Notes: generated by a model from the letters alone, not told the origin. Counted from the stretch's first letter, positions 18,554-29,535 are shown. The stretch is 64,000 nucleotides of DNA from Candidatus Rhabdochlamydia oedothoracis (GCF_019453995.1 NZ_CP075587.1:868001-932000); one strand, 5' to 3'. A program made the numbers and translations.

Positions 18554-18865
18554 TTAGATAGAGTTTCTGATAGTTTTTCTTTCAGAAAAGGGATTTTGTT
18601 GTTTTAAGCTCTGATTTATGTGTTCTTGGAAGGTTTTTGTATATTTCCCTCCATGATAAGTAATTTTAGCATGACATGGTTTAGGAGGGGAGTTCTCCTC
18701 TAGTTTCTGAATTGTCTCGCTTTTGGGAAGATAAGAGATATTAGCATAACATAATTTAAGCTGTGGTGCTTGATATGATTCAAACCAATGCTGTAAATCC
18801 TCTGTTATTTTATGTGAGTTATCTAGGAGGTTAGACATAGTATTTGATGTAACAGGTATAGACAT
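18554..18865 (-). CDS. Hypothetical protein, candidate secreted
   Basis: 103 residues, unrecognised. It begins MSIPVTSNTMSNLLDNSHKI, rich in Ser/Thr/Asn, which suits a type III secretion signal. It is otherwise hydrophilic with no membrane segment or signal peptide. It is flanked by very AT-rich DNA (TTTTTAATAATTATTAAA upstream) and lies just downstream of the coiled-coil/polyproline gene on the same strand. Possibly these two form an accessory effector pair. The assignment rests on composition and context only. Confidence 0.5.
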   Translation of the reverse strand: MSIPVTSNTMSNLLDNSHKITEDLQHWFESYQAPQLKLCYANISYLPKSETIQKLEENSPPKPCHAKITYHGGKYTKTFQEHINQSLKQQNPFSERKTIRNSI

Positions 18866-18949
18866 ATAATAATTTTCCTATTTATTTTTTTATTTAATAA
18901 TTATTAAAAATGAGCAAGTTATCTTTAAATAGACTGAATGTTTTCCTGT

Positions 18950-19849
18950 CTATTCTGTTTTTTCGACTGAATTAAACTGCTTTATTCTATCAGAAACTGA
19001 TAATCCCTGTTCTTCAGTTTGTTTATAATTGCTTTTTACATGCATGGATTGCGTTCTGCGAAGATTAGTTCTATTCTGTAGTGGTTCAGCTTCTAACGAA
19101 AGCATTGTACTAGTTTGGGGCAATGGGCTAGCTTCCTTAGGCTTGTTTACTATTTTATTGTATTGATTTTTTATTAATTCTTGTGTTGGATATAGTATTT
19201 TAAATTTAGGAACTTTTGCTCCATTCGTACAATTAGAATCAGATTCTGCTTGTTTTTTCTCTATCTTCTTTGTATCTTCTACAGAAGAAGGAGGAGGAGG
19301 TGGTGGTGGTGGTGGAATAGTAGTCTTTTTCTCTTCTTGTTGTTGTGAAATAAGAGCTTGGTTTTGTGAAGTAAGATCTTGTTTTTGTAAAATAAGAGCT
19401 TGGTTTTGTGAAGTAAGATCTTGTTTTTGTAAAATAAGAGCTTGGTTTTGTGAAGTAAGATCTTGTTTTTGTAAAATAAGAGCTTGGTTTTGTGAAGTAA
19501 GATCTTGTTTTTGTGAAATAAGAGCTTGGTTTTGTGAAGTAAGATCTTGTTGTTGTGAAATAAGAGCTTGGTTTTGTGAAGTAAGATCTTGTTTTTGTGA
19601 AATAAGAGCTTTTCTATGAATGTTTTTTCTTGTTTTTGTAAAATAAGACCTTGGTTTTTTATAGACATTTGTTTTAGGGCAATAAGAACAGTGGTTTTTT
19701 ATAGACATTTGTTTTAGGGCAATAAGAACAATGTCTAAAACTTTTTTATCTATAGATTCTTCTTCATCAGAGGTAATTTTCTTAACCTCTAATAGATTAT
19801 TAATATTACTAGTGCTTGCTGAGTTGCTTGTAGTAACTACAATCGCCAT
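18950..19849 (-). CDS. Coiled-coil repeat and polyproline protein, candidate type III effector
   Basis: 299 residues. N-terminus MAIVVTTSNSASTSNINNLL is Ser/Thr/Asn-rich and uncharged for the first 20 positions. Residues about 80-170 carry six copies of a 14-residue repeat (QKQDLTSQNQALIS), fitting a two-heptad coiled coil. Then come nine prolines (TIPPPPPPPPPSS, about 174-186), a formin- or Tarp-like profilin/SH3 ligand, and a basic C-terminus. Upstream of the repeats a 40-bp duplication plus a one-base loss leave the frame intact but rewrite about 28 residues. AGTGAT lies ahead of the ATG within an AT-rich upstream region. An actin- or scaffold-directed effector is a guess from architecture. 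Confidence 0.75.
   Translation of the reverse strand: MAIVVTTSNSASTSNINNLLEVKKITSDEEESIDKKVLDIVLIALKQMSIKNHCSYCPKTNVYKKPRSYFTKTRKNIHRKALISQKQDLTSQNQALISQQQDLTSQNQALISQKQDLTSQNQALILQKQDLTSQNQALILQKQDLTSQNQALILQKQDLTSQNQALISQQQEEKKTTIPPPPPPPPPSSVEDTKKIEKKQAESDSNCTNGAKVPKFKILYPTQELIKNQYNKIVNKPKEASPLPQTSTMLSLEAEPLQNRTNLRRTQSMHVKSNYKQTEEQGLSVSDRIKQFNSVEKTE
19340..19610 (-). repeat. 42-bp tandem repeat encoding 14-residue units
   Basis: Six near-perfect copies of a 42-bp unit (plus strand AGATCTTGTTTTTGTAAAAT, then AAGAGCTTGGTTTTGTGAAG). The variants differ at one or two bases (TTTTTGTAAAA, TTTTTGTGAAA, TTGTTGTGAAA). Identity at base level implies recent expansion, and copy number may vary between strains. 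A second frame is also stop-free across the array. Confidence 0.9.
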
Positions 19850-20003
19850 GATATATCACTCCAATTTTATAATAATGAATTAATATTAATTTAATTATTT
19901 ATATTTTTTAATTTACTTATTAAAGTAAATTGATTTTCTTCACTTATGAACTAGTAGAATATAAAAATCCAGAAGCAATTGAAAAAGAAACTACAGAGGT
20001 AAG

Positions 20004-23000
20004 TTACTTCTTGAGAAAGATTAAATGTTCTTTTAAATAGGGCGCAGTTCTTGATTGAGAACTTTTTGCTACCTGTTCGGGAGTTCCCTTTGCCATGATT
20101 TCTCCTCCGTTTAGACCACTGCCGGGACCTAGATCAATGAGGTAATCTGCAGAAGAGAGTAAATCAAGGTTATGCTCGATCATGATTACCGTGTGGCCTT
20201 TATCGACTAGTTTTTGGAAGATGGGAATGAGTTTAGCGATGTCGTCTGCATGAAGACCGACGGAGGGTTCGTCAAATAAATAAAGAGTATGTCCTCGTGC
20301 AGATTTAGATAGCTCGCGGCTAAGGCGTAGGCGCTGAGCCTCTCCTCCGGAGAGGGTAGCTATTTCTTGACCAAGAGCTAGATAACCAAGACCGACTGTT
20401 TGTAGGGTTTCTAAAATGCGTATAGCTTTGGGAATGGGAGGAAGGAAAGAAAGAGCTTGTTCTACTGTCATATGTAGAATATGCCCGAGGTGTTGGCCTT
20501 TATAGGTTACAGTAAGACTAAGGGCATTAAGACGAAAACCTTTGCATGATTCACAAACGATAGATACATCGGGTAGAAATTGTAGGGAAACACGTCTGAT
20601 TCCATGTCCTTGGCAGGTTATGCACATTCCTTTAGGATGATTAAAGCTAAAGTTTTTAGGAACAAGACCACGTTTTTTAGCTTCGGGAAGTGCAGAGAAA
20701 AATAGGCGAAGAGAAGCGAGTAAATCCACATAGGTAGTAATATCAGATCGATTGGTTTGGCCAATGGGATTTTGATCGAGCATAAGGACCTTATCGACAG
20801 CTAGATTGCTAAAGTGTGTGTTTGAGTAAGCAAACTCCGATTTTTTTGTACGGATAGCTTCTAAAGCAGCAGGATAGATTAGATCGGTTAATAGAGTGGA
20901 TTTACCAGATCCTGATACGCCTGAAAGACAGGTCCAAACGTGTAAAGGAATTTGTGTAGTAATCTTTTTTAGATTGTGTAGGTGCGCATTTTTTATCTTG
21001 ATAAAAGAAAAGGGTTTTCGACGGGAGGAAAGAGGGATTTTCTTTTTTCCTGTTAAATAAGCCCCGGTTAGAGAATGAGGGTTGTCTTTAATTTCTTGCA
21101 GAGTGCCTTGTGCGATAATTTTACCGCCTTCTTTTCCTGCTTTTGGCCCAAAGTCCAATACATAATCGGCGAGTTGAATCGTGAGCGGATCGTGTTCCAC
21201 TAAAACAAGGGTATTGCCTAGTTGACAAAGGTGAAGAAGGGCGCGGTTGAGCTTTTCATTATCATAGGGGTGCAGGCCAATGGTTGGTTCATCCAATACA
21301 TAAAGGCAGCCTGTTAAACCACTGCCAATTTGTCTGGCTAATCGAATGCGTTGAGTTTCTCCGCCAGAGAGAGTAGGAGCGCTGCGCTCCAAAGAGAGAT
21401 ATTCAAGGCCGATCATTTGCAAAAGCTTTAAGCGTTGAGTGATTTGGTCTAGGACATCTTGCATGAACTCAACATCAGCTGTTAAAGAACTTACAAAATG
21501 TATAGCTTGGTCAATAGAAAAATGACACAGATCTACAATCGATACCTGATTGATGGTAACATGACGAGCAAGAGGATTTAATCTTCTACCTTGGCAAGCA
21601 AAGCATGTGCTTTGATTGAGCAGGGTAGAAAGGATTTGTTTAGTAGGGGCATCTCCTAATTTTGCTAGGTTGGCAAGTATAGAGTTAAATCCTAGCCATT
21701 GCAGTTCTAAATGATCTAAAGAAATGGTTTCTTTAGCCCCGTTAAAAAGAAAATGGATCTGCTCTGGTAGAAGAGATTGAATGGGTTGATTAGGATCGAT
21801 TATCTGTTTTTTTAATAATTGATAAAAAACTTTAAGGCAGTATTTAGAGGCAGCTTCTTTCCAAAAAATACAGATGAGTTCATAAGAAGAGAGCTTCATT
21901 ATCTCTGGAAATCTATAAAGATCGGCTCCATATTGAAATCCCAGGCCATGACATTCTAAACACATCCCTTGTTCTGTGTTAAACGAAAAGGTATGTGGAG
22001 TAATAGGTGGATAAGACTTGCCGGTACTAGGGACTGCAAAAGAGAGATTGAAAAATAAGTCTCGATCTTCCAGAGCTACGACAAGAGATCCTTTAGAAAG
22101 ATCGGAGGCTTTTTCAATCGCATCAAACAAGCGCTGTTCTATTTGAGGCTCTACCTGCAGACGATCAATGACCAGAAATAATTGATGTCTGCGATTGGGA
22201 TCAAAGGGAATAGGATCATCTAAGGTAAAATAGGTATTATCTAAACGAATACGCAAGTAGCCTAATTTCTGTAGACGTTTGGTAAGCTCGGTAAAGCTCT
22301 CACAGCGCTTGAGTTCTATTGGAGAAAGGACTTGTATTTTAGTATGTAGAGGTAATTGAGTTAGGCTCTTTACTACATATTGTTTGCTAATGGTACGGAT
22401 TTGTTCTTTTGTCTCAGGACAGTGAGGAATGCCTAAGTGTGCATAAAGGATACGTAAAAAATCATAGATCTCCGTCATGGTACCGATAGTAGATCTGGGA
22501 TTACCCGCATGATTTTTTTGTTCAATTGCAATGGCAGCGGAGAGATTTTCAATAGACTCTACTTTAGGCTTAGGCATTTGTTTGACAAACTGCCGTGCAT
22601 AAGGAGAGAGAGATTCAATGTAGCGCCTTTGTCCTTCTGCATAGAGTGTTTCAAAAGCTAAGGAAGATTTCCCTGAACCAGAAGGACCTGTACAGAGAGT
22701 GATTTTATTTCTAGGAATAGAAACATCGATTTCTTTCAAGTTATTCTGGGAAGCTTTTACAACGGTAATTAACTGGTTTTGTTGCCTTAGATCTATCGTA
22801 GAAGATGGTGGTAGCAAAGGTAGAGATTTTAATGCCTGTTTGATAAAAAAAGCGGTAGGAGTGTGCATTTTAGCCAGCTTTTCAGGAGTTGTAGAGGCGA
22901 TGATTTTACCTCCTTTTTTTCCTCCTTCAGGCCCTAATTCGACAACCCAGTCCGCTATTTTAATCAGGTCGATGTTATGCTCGATTACCAAAACACTATG

Positions 23001-25649
23001 ACCTTTGTTAACAAGTTTTTGCAATACTTGAAGTAGCTTATCAATGTCATAAAAATGTAGTCCCGTTGTGGGCTCATCTAAAATGTACACGGTATGTCCT
23101 CTACTGGAACGACAAAGTTCTTTAGCCAACTTAATCCGCTGTGCTTCGCCACCTGATAGAGTAGGCGAGGCTTGGCCTAATTTTAAATACTCAAGCCCTA
23201 CTTGATGCAACATGTCTAATTTTTGATGGATATGAGGAATAGAGGAAAAAAATACAGACGCTTCTGCAATAGTCATTTCTAAAACATCGTAGATCGTTTT
23301 CCCTTTATAGGTAATGGATAGAGTATTTTCATCAAATCTTTTCCCTTCGCAAATCGAGCACTCTATCCATTCATCTTCCATAAAATCCATATCGACTTTG
23401 ATCATTCCCATGCCATGGCAATGGATACAAGATCCTTGCTTAACGTTAAAACTAAAACGACCTGCTGCATACCCTTGCGCAATGCTTTGCGGAAGTTGAC
23501 TGTATAGATCGCGAATATCGTCGAAGAGTTTAATGAAAGTAGCGGGATTTGATCTGGAGGTTCTGCCTATGGGGGTTTGGTCAATCGCAATCACTTTATC
23601 AATTTGTTCTATGCCTTTTATGTTTTTATAAGTTCCAATGGGTAGTTTTGCACGGTGAAGAGCATTATCGAGTATCGGATAAAGGGTATCTGTAATTAAA
23701 GAGGACTTACCCGATCCCGATACCCCTGTAATCGCAACGAGCAAATGCAAGGGAATTTTCAGGGTAACTTGCTGTAGATTGTGATGAGAAGCTCCTTCTA
23801 TAGTTAAAAAAGAAGTGCTTGTGCGTCGTTTAGGAATGAGAATATTTAATTTGCCAGAAAGATAGGCACCTGTAAGAGAAGAAGGAGTATTCAGTAAATC
23901 TTCAAGTGAGCCACAAGAGATAATTTCACCTCCTTCTTTTCCTGCTTTTGGGCCTACGTCGACAATTGTATCTGCTGCGCGAATGGTTTCTTCATCGTGC
24001 TCTACAACAATCACAGTATTGCCTAGCTCTTTGAGTTTTCTTAAAGTATGTAGCAGCTGGGTGTTGTCTTGTGGATGCAGACCTACCGAAGGCTCATCGA
24101 GTACATATGTGGCGCCGACAAGTCCTGAGCCAATTTGTGTAGCCAAACGTACACGTTGCGTCTCTCCTCCAGACAAAGTAGGTGCGCTGCGCTCAAGGCT
24201 GAGATAATGCAAACCGACTCCTTTTAAAAAAGCAAGACGTTGCTTGATCTCTTTTAAAAGTTCTTCTGCAATGATCTGTTCTTCATCGGTAAAGACAAGG
24301 TTTTCAAAAAAAGTATAAGCATCATGAATAGATAGATGGGTAATTTCCGCAATTCTTTTTCCATGAATAGTAGTTGCTGCAGGATAGGGTTTAATGCGCT
24401 CTCCTAAACAACTAGGACAGATGGATGGTATAAGTAATTCTTGAATTTTTGCACGATAAAGATCGCTTTGTGCTTGCTCGTAACGCTCTTTTGCATCAGC
24501 TAATACGCCTTTAAAATGCACATATTCCGTCCAGCGCGTTTTTTTTATAGGATGGACAAATTTCATGGGTGTCCATTTTTGCTCTATTCCGTATAGAAAT
24601 ACTTGTTTGGCTTTATCAGAAAGCTTTTTCCAAGAAGTACTCACACTAAAGCCGTAAATACGAGCTAAATTATCGTAAATATTGCCCCAGCGTACTGTAT
24701 TATAAGATCCTGCAACTGTGCAGCAGTCTTCTTTAATAGACAGGTTGGGGTTGATGATTTTCTCCAAATCAAAATCTTCTATCCTTCCCAATCCTAGACA
24801 TCTTGGACACATCCCTTTAGGGTGATTAAAAGAAAAATCAGAGGGTTCTAAAGGGGCATAAGATAACCCAGATTCTGAAGAGAAAGCATGCTCTGAAAAA
24901 AGCAGCTCTTCTTGTGTATCGACAAGGATGACGCGCATAACGCCAAGACCTGCTTCTAACGCTTGAGAAATGGATTCAAGAAGTCTTTTCTCTTCAGTTG
25001 GATCAAGAGTCAGTCGGTCAATAATGAGATCTACATCGTGTGCTACTTTTCCATCGATCGCAATCTCTTCTGTTAGATTAACCATTTTTCCATCTAGGAG
25101 TATTTTGGTAAATCCTTTACGCAAAAGCTCTTTAAAATCTTCTTTGAATTCTGCTTTTTTATTGGAAGCATAGGGCGCTAAAATCAAAATTTTAGTACCT
25201 GTTTTAAGTTTTTGGATGCGCCGTATGATTTGACTCATGCTTTGAGGGGTTACTATTTGCTTACTAATAGGGCAATGAGCAATGCCCACTCGTGCAAAAA
25301 GAACACGTAGATAGTCATAGATTTGCGTGATTGTTCCTACCGTAGATCTTGGATTGCGACCAGCTGTTTTTTGTTCAATGGCTACAGTAGGGGATATTCC
25401 TTCTATACTTTCTGCCTTCGGTTTAGGCAGATCTCCTAAATGGCGTCTGGCATAAGTAGAAAGAGATTGTAAATAACGCCTTTGTCCTTCCACGTAAATG
25501 GCAGAAAAAGCTAATGAGGATTTACCCGATCCCGATACGCCTGTAAACACAATCAGTTGGTTGTGATTTAAAGTAAGATTTACTTCTTTTAAGTTGTGAA
25601 CGGCTACTTTTTTTAAAATAATCTGGCGCATAGACAACAAATCATACAT
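20004..25649 (-). CDS. uvrA: Excinuclease ABC subunit A, tandemly duplicated giant form
   Basis: 1,881 residues, double the usual 940. Two complete UvrA units are fused, giving four ABC ATPase sites: Walker [10 protein letters not shown] or GPSGSGKSS near residues 36, 640, 986 and 1574, each with LSGGE(T/A)QR(V/I/L)(R/K)LA signatures and DEP Walker B. Zinc-module CxxC pairs are present in both halves (CPRCLG, CPSCLG, CIHCHG, CLECHG, CFACQG, CITCQG). UvrA finds damage with UvrB in nucleotide excision repair. The duplicated form is a known trait of Chlamydiae. ATG 25649 has AGGG 7 nt upstream; ATG 25631 (MRQIILKK) fits family alignment equally. Divergent from pyk, as in Chlamydia. Confidence 0.97.
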   Translation of the reverse strand: MYDLLSMRQIILKKVAVHNLKEVNLTLNHNQLIVFTGVSGSGKSSLAFSAIYVEGQRRYLQSLSTYARRHLGDLPKPKAESIEGISPTVAIEQKTAGRNPRSTVGTITQIYDYLRVLFARVGIAHCPISKQIVTPQSMSQIIRRIQKLKTGTKILILAPYASNKKAEFKEDFKELLRKGFTKILLDGKMVNLTEEIAIDGKVAHDVDLIIDRLTLDPTEEKRLLESISQALEAGLGVMRVILVDTQEELLFSEHAFSSESGLSYAPLEPSDFSFNHPKGMCPRCLGLGRIEDFDLEKIINPNLSIKEDCCTVAGSYNTVRWGNIYDNLARIYGFSVSTSWKKLSDKAKQVFLYGIEQKWTPMKFVHPIKKTRWTEYVHFKGVLADAKERYEQAQSDLYRAKIQELLIPSICPSCLGERIKPYPAATTIHGKRIAEITHLSIHDAYTFFENLVFTDEEQIIAEELLKEIKQRLAFLKGVGLHYLSLERSAPTLSGGETQRVRLATQIGSGLVGATYVLDEPSVGLHPQDNTQLLHTLRKLKELGNTVIVVEHDEETIRAADTIVDVGPKAGKEGGEIISCGSLEDLLNTPSSLTGAYLSGKLNILIPKRRTSTSFLTIEGASHHNLQQVTLKIPLHLLVAITGVSGSGKSSLITDTLYPILDNALHRAKLPIGTYKNIKGIEQIDKVIAIDQTPIGRTSRSNPATFIKLFDDIRDLYSQLPQSIAQGYAAGRFSFNVKQGSCIHCHGMGMIKVDMDFMEDEWIECSICEGKRFDENTLSITYKGKTIYDVLEMTIAEASVFFSSIPHIHQKLDMLHQVGLEYLKLGQASPTLSGGEAQRIKLAKELCRSSRGHTVYILDEPTTGLHFYDIDKLLQVLQKLVNKGHSVLVIEHNIDLIKIADWVVELGPEGGKKGGKIIASTTPEKLAKMHTPTAFFIKQALKSLPLLPPSSTIDLRQQNQLITVVKASQNNLKEIDVSIPRNKITLCTGPSGSGKSSLAFETLYAEGQRRYIESLSPYARQFVKQMPKPKVESIENLSAAIAIEQKNHAGNPRSTIGTMTEIYDFLRILYAHLGIPHCPETKEQIRTISKQYVVKSLTQLPLHTKIQVLSPIELKRCESFTELTKRLQKLGYLRIRLDNTYFTLDDPIPFDPNRRHQLFLVIDRLQVEPQIEQRLFDAIEKASDLSKGSLVVALEDRDLFFNLSFAVPSTGKSYPPITPHTFSFNTEQGMCLECHGLGFQYGADLYRFPEIMKLSSYELICIFWKEAASKYCLKVFYQLLKKQIIDPNQPIQSLLPEQIHFLFNGAKETISLDHLELQWLGFNSILANLAKLGDAPTKQILSTLLNQSTCFACQGRRLNPLARHVTINQVSIVDLCHFSIDQAIHFVSSLTADVEFMQDVLDQITQRLKLLQMIGLEYLSLERSAPTLSGGETQRIRLARQIGSGLTGCLYVLDEPTIGLHPYDNEKLNRALLHLCQLGNTLVLVEHDPLTIQLADYVLDFGPKAGKEGGKIIAQGTLQEIKDNPHSLTGAYLTGKKKIPLSSRRKPFSFIKIKNAHLHNLKKITTQIPLHVWTCLSGVSGSGKSTLLTDLIYPAALEAIRTKKSEFAYSNTHFSNLAVDKVLMLDQNPIGQTNRSDITTYVDLLASLRLFFSALPEAKKRGLVPKNFSFNHPKGMCITCQGHGIRRVSLQFLPDVSIVCESCKGFRLNALSLTVTYKGQHLGHILHMTVEQALSFLPPIPKAIRILETLQTVGLGYLALGQEIATLSGGEAQRLRLSRELSKSARGHTLYLFDEPSVGLHADDIAKLIPIFQKLVDKGHTVIMIEHNLDLLSSADYLIDLGPGSGLNGGEIMAKGTPEQVAKSSQSRTAPYLKEHLIFLKK

Positions 25650-25726
25650 TATTTCCCTTTTTTTGAAATACTTGCATTAAGTATCATAATCCTTTTAGAC
25701 AACCATTAAATAATAGTTTATAGCAC

Positions 25727-27169
25727 ATGTTAAGAAAGACAAAAATCATTTGTACGATTGGCCCCTCTGTTAGAAGCTATGAAAAAATTCTACAACTCAT
25801 CGATGCAGGGATGAACGTAGCCCGCTTAAATTTTAGCCATGGAAGCCCTCAAGAACATCGAGAAACCATTGAAATGCTAAAAAAAGCGCATAAGGAGAAG
25901 GCGGTTCCTCTTGCTATTATGCTGGATACCAAGGGACCTGAAATCCGTTTGGGGGCCATTAAAAATAATTGTTTGGAAGTTTTCCCCAAACAAAAAATAT
26001 TAATTACCAAGGAAAAGGTGCTAGGAGATGCTAATGGCATAGTTATCCAGCCCTCTTTTGTGCTTGATTCTCTTCAAGTAGACGCTCAAGTTTTGTTTGA
26101 TGACGGCTATATACTAACCAAAGTTGTAGCAATCTCTAAAAAAGGGGTTTTAGTTGAAATAGAAAATCATGGGGTTATTCGATCTTACAGGGGTGTCAAT
26201 GTCCCGGGAATTAATATCAATCTGCCTTCTATGACAAAGCAAGATATAGAGGATATTGTATTTGGCTGCAGATTAGGCGTTGATCTGATTGCCGCTTCTT
26301 TTATTCGTTCTGCTGAACATGTTTTAGAAATCAAGCAGTTGTTGATGGATCAAGAAAGGTCTGAGATTCTTATTATTGCTAAAATAGAAAATAGTTTAGG
26401 TATACAAAATTTTGATGCCATTTTGCAAGTGGCAGATGGGATCATGGTAGCAAGAGGAGATTTAGGAGTAGAACTGCCTTTAAACCAAGTACCTCGATTA
26501 CAGAAAATGATGATTCGTAAGTGTCGTCAGGCAGGTAAACCCGTTGTGACTGCAACCCAAATGCTAGAATCAATGATTGCAAACCCTCTGCCCACACGTG
26601 CTGAGGTGTCAGATGTAGCTAATGCTATCTATGATAGCACATCTGCTGTCATGTTATCAGGAGAGACCGCTGCTGGAAAATACCCTATTCAAGCAGTGCA
26701 AATGATGAAAGAGATTGCAGAAGAGACCGAAAAGGATTTTAATTACCGGCAATTATTTGCTAATGATTCGGCAATAGGTTTTAAGGATATAGCCATAACA
26801 AACTCTGTAGCTCTAGCCTCGGTTAAAACCGCCTATAGTTCTCATGCTAAGGCAATTTTTGTTTTTACCAATAGCGGGTTTTCTGCACGAGCTCTATCCC
26901 GTCTTCGCCCAGAAATTCCTATTATTGCTTTAACTCCCCATGTTAAAGTGTATCATCAATTAGCTCTTGAATGGGGGGTTACCCCCGCGTTATCTTCCGC
27001 ACAAAAAAATATCCAAGAGGCTTTTATACAAATAAGTAACTTTGCTCTAGAGCAAGAAATTGTACAGTTAGGAGATTTGGTGGTAGTGGTAGCAGGAGAT
27101 CCTTTTGGAATTAGTAGAACAACTAACACCATGATTGTAGAAACCATCGGAGGCAATAGTTTCTCTTAA
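25727..27169 (+). CDS. pyk: Pyruvate kinase
   Basis: 480 residues, complete. It converts phosphoenolpyruvate and ADP to pyruvate and ATP, the last glycolytic step. Hallmarks: KIICTIGPS (4-12), NVARLNFSHG, IMLDTKGPEIR, the active-site signature IIAKIENSLGIQNFD (about 223-237), MVARGDLGVELP and TATQMLESM. The C-terminal allosteric domain is present and ends KGNTMIVET-like (RTTNTMIVETIGG). Divergent from uvrA across a 77-bp shared promoter region, an arrangement also found in Chlamydia. Confidence 0.97.
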   Translation: MLRKTKIICTIGPSVRSYEKILQLIDAGMNVARLNFSHGSPQEHRETIEMLKKAHKEKAVPLAIMLDTKGPEIRLGAIKNNCLEVFPKQKILITKEKVLGDANGIVIQPSFVLDSLQVDAQVLFDDGYILTKVVAISKKGVLVEIENHGVIRSYRGVNVPGININLPSMTKQDIEDIVFGCRLGVDLIAASFIRSAEHVLEIKQLLMDQERSEILIIAKIENSLGIQNFDAILQVADGIMVARGDLGVELPLNQVPRLQKMMIRKCRQAGKPVVTATQMLESMIANPLPTRAEVSDVANAIYDSTSAVMLSGETAAGKYPIQAVQMMKEIAEETEKDFNYRQLFANDSAIGFKDIAITNSVALASVKTAYSSHAKAIFVFTNSGFSARALSRLRPEIPIIALTPHVKVYHQLALEWGVTPALSSAQKNIQEAFIQISNFALEQEIVQLGDLVVVVAGDPFGISRTTNTMIVETIGGNSFS

Positions 27170-27173
27170 ATGT

Positions 27174-27512
27174 TTAGTAGCACTTAAGAAATAGCTGCAA
27201 TTCTTTAGAGGCCTCTTTTAAAGCTGTTAAAAAAGAAAGCTTTTGCATTTGAGGTGCCATTTCTGGAATAGCAGTTAGATCAATCAAAGCCGCCTTAAGA
27301 AAATTTTCATGATTGTGGAATTGATCATGGTATTGATTCATTAAATCCATCAAGGTTTTTGCGTGCTTTCCTATTTCTTTGCGGCTGGGACTAAAGTGTT
27401 CATCTTGTTGGATCTTAGAAATTAAAGAATCGACTTTTGCCTTTAATTTTTCAGCCTCTTTGATGAAAAGAGGATGAGCTCCTGAAGAGGGTTGAAAAGC
27501 GCTCATACGCAT
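27174..27512 (-). CDS. Hypothetical helical protein
   Basis: 112 residues, all-helical and soluble in appearance (EAEKLKAKVDSLISKIQQDE, then KHAKTLMDLMNQYHDQFHNH). No signal peptide or membrane segment. It ends 4 bp past the pyk stop in convergent orientation. There is no family I recognise; the length and composition could suit a small chaperone-like or regulatory protein, but nothing shows it. ATG 27512 or the internal MSAF (27506) may start it. Confidence 0.65.
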   Translation of the reverse strand: MRMSAFQPSSGAHPLFIKEAEKLKAKVDSLISKIQQDEHFSPSRKEIGKHAKTLMDLMNQYHDQFHNHENFLKAALIDLTAIPEMAPQMQKLSFLTALKEASKELQLFLKCY

Positions 27513-27575
27513 ACTCCTTAGTTTATAATTTCATCCTACATTTACTATATAAATAATTCAACGATTTACTATTAA

Positions 27576-28289
27576 TTATATTTTTATTTTAGATTGTATT
27601 AAACTAAGTGCTACTAAACTAGCTGTTTCTGTTCTTAGAATATTCGAATGAAGACGTATGGGTTTAGCGTGTAAATGCGAGATTACATAAGATTTTTCCC
27701 TATCAGACAATCCTTTTTCTGGTCCGATACAGAAAATAATAGGAGGAATGCACTCATTTTTAGGCATTTCCCATAAATAAGGATTTTGTATAGAAAGATC
27801 GCCAACTAACATAGTTGCTTTTATCTGTTGCCACTGGTTAAGAGGAGGTTTTATTTCTATACCGGGTAAATCAAGTCTACCACACTGTTTAAGAGCTGCA
27901 ATAGAAAGAGCTTGTAGACGGTGTAATTGCTGGTCAGAAACCCCTTTTTTTTCACTCAGCTCCCCAGGAAAAAGCCAAAATTCTGTGGCATTTAGCTCTG
28001 TTGCTTTTTCTATGATCCATTCTAAATGGTTCATCTTAGCAATCCCTTGAGCTATAATAATACTTGGCTTAGCATCTTCTTTTACTACGGATAATATCTC
28101 TATTTGCATGCGTGTTTTTTCTATTTGTACAACAGATCCGATAGCTAGCTGTCTTTTTCCGTTTACCAATTCCACTTTCTCTTTTAAACGAATGCGGTCC
28201 ACATTCAGATGATGTAATTCTTTACTAGTAACAGATAAGATATCTGCTTTTTGAAAAGAAGATTCTAAAAAAAATCGATTATGGGGCAC
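27576..28289 (-). CDS. rsmE: 16S rRNA (uracil1498-N3)-methyltransferase
   Basis: 237 residues, SPOUT-class. N-terminal PUA-like part (PHNRFFLE, LHHLNVDRIRLKEKVELVNG) and C-terminal knot with CIGPEKGLSDREK (about 187-199) and LRTETASLVAL (about 218-228), the SAM-binding signature of RsmE. It methylates U1498 in the decoding centre. The start overlaps the 3' end of the upstream acyltransferase gene by 11 nt, so the two are likely one operon. Confidence 0.95.
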   Translation of the reverse strand: MPHNRFFLESSFQKADILSVTSKELHHLNVDRIRLKEKVELVNGKRQLAIGSVVQIEKTRMQIEILSVVKEDAKPSIIIAQGIAKMNHLEWIIEKATELNATEFWLFPGELSEKKGVSDQQLHRLQALSIAALKQCGRLDLPGIEIKPPLNQWQQIKATMLVGDLSIQNPYLWEMPKNECIPPIIFCIGPEKGLSDREKSYVISHLHAKPIRLHSNILRTETASLVALSLIQSKIKI

Positions 28290-29535
28290 GCAAAACCGCC
28301 CTTTTTAAAACCTGAGAAAAAGGTTGATCGTCTTGCGTATTTCCTAAGCGATACAATTGCTCTAAAGAAATGATCTGAAAAGCCGATAGCTTTAAAAAAT
28401 AACGATAGAGTTTGTGGTAAGAAGAAAAGTTATAGATCAGCTTATAGCAGAAGTTGCTCTGCAAAAGATCCTCTTCTTTTTCATAATACTCTATTTGCAT
28501 ATCTTTGATTTGTACAGAGTAGCTTTTAGGAACTTTAAGTGTAATGAATTCATGCGGATACACTTCGCGAAAAGCTATCAAATCAGAAGCTATTTTTTCA
28601 AATAAAGATCTTTCTTGGGGCAAAATTACACAAATAGACTCAAAACGAAACTTTCCTTTTATTCTTTTTAAGGTTTGTTGTTTCCAACGATTGTGCAGCC
28701 AAAGCCATTGATCCGGTTTTTCCATAATACTTGTCTCTAGTATAGATAAGGCTTGCAGCATCATTCTCTCTATTTCTTGATGAGCAGGAGCTTTTCGATT
28801 AGGCCAAATAGGCTCGGAATACCGAATATGGTAGCCTGTTTTTTGACGTTTCATAGTTGCTACAACAAGAGGGGATCCTGTCCGATAAGATAACAATGCA
28901 GGTATAGGAGATGTCCAAGCTTTCCTGCCTAAGAAAGAGGAGCACAAACCCCTCTCTGGCATTCCTTGATCACCGACGATTCCCAAAAAAGACCCTGCTC
29001 TTAAAGCTTTCAATCCTTCTCTTACCGCTTCTCTGGGATGGATAATCTTACCACCGTATTTTTGTCTGATTTTAAGTGTCCAATTATAGAGAAATTGGTT
29101 TTTAATCGGTCTTCCTATAGCAACCCCTCGCATGCGCTGAGATCCTTCTAGAAAAAAAAGTTCCCAGTTTGCTTGGTGTCCACAAAAAAAGATCGGAGAT
29201 GTTCCTGCTTTGTACAAACCCTCTACCTGTTCTGGATTTTCGCACTGCACAAGGTGATGGATGTTTTTTTCTCTAGAAAGCTTAGGGTATTCTAAATAGG
29301 TGATCATCACATTTTGTATAGAGCGCTTAGCTAGAGAAACCAATTCCTTCTTAGAGAGATGTAAACTACTAGCTAAGCTCAAATTGGTCAATGCACGCTT
29401 ACGGAACTTGGAAGATCCATAGAAAAGACAAGCCCCTAGAAAAGCGCCTATCTTATGAATACTTCGATAAGATAGCCAACGCAAAGGCCAGGTAAAGACT
29501 AAAATACTAAAATATACCAAACGATCGGAGAACAT
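28279..29535 (-). CDS. Lipid A biosynthesis acyltransferase (LpxL/HtrB family) with C-terminal extension
   Basis: 418 residues. One N-terminal membrane anchor (YFSILVFTWPLRWLSY), then the LPLAT fold with the HX4E catalytic pair in FFCGHQANWELFF (about 125), GIVGDQGMPERG, and PDQWLWLHNRWK (about 284). It transfers an acyl chain to lipid A precursors at the inner membrane. The family usually ends near residue 300; here about 115 extra residues follow, ending NTQDDQPFSQVLKRAVLRAP. In Chlamydia the htrB homologue lies next to ybbR-dacA-cydAB, the same region as here. Confidence 0.92.
   Translation of the reverse strand: MFSDRLVYFSILVFTWPLRWLSYRSIHKIGAFLGACLFYGSSKFRKRALTNLSLASSLHLSKKELVSLAKRSIQNVMITYLEYPKLSREKNIHHLVQCENPEQVEGLYKAGTSPIFFCGHQANWELFFLEGSQRMRGVAIGRPIKNQFLYNWTLKIRQKYGGKIIHPREAVREGLKALRAGSFLGIVGDQGMPERGLCSSFLGRKAWTSPIPALLSYRTGSPLVVATMKRQKTGYHIRYSEPIWPNRKAPAHQEIERMMLQALSILETSIMEKPDQWLWLHNRWKQQTLKRIKGKFRFESICVILPQERSLFEKIASDLIAFREVYPHEFITLKVPKSYSVQIKDMQIEYYEKEEDLLQSNFCYKLIYNFSSYHKLYRYFLKLSAFQIISLEQLYRLGNTQDDQPFSQVLKRAVLRAP

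Noticed and set aside
19340-19610. CRISPR-like array from regular 42-bp periodicity
   Set aside because: Units are contiguous without unique spacers and encode an in-frame 14-residue protein repeat.
19279-19668. Alternative 129-codon frame through the 42-bp repeat array
   Set aside because: It is open because the unit lacks stops in that frame; it ends in poly-His and poly-Leu from the polyproline DNA and lacks its own start signal. The main frame continues for 130 more sensible residues.
28414-28605. Short plus-strand frame inside the acyltransferase gene
   Set aside because: It is antisense to a conserved coding region with no ribosome-binding site.
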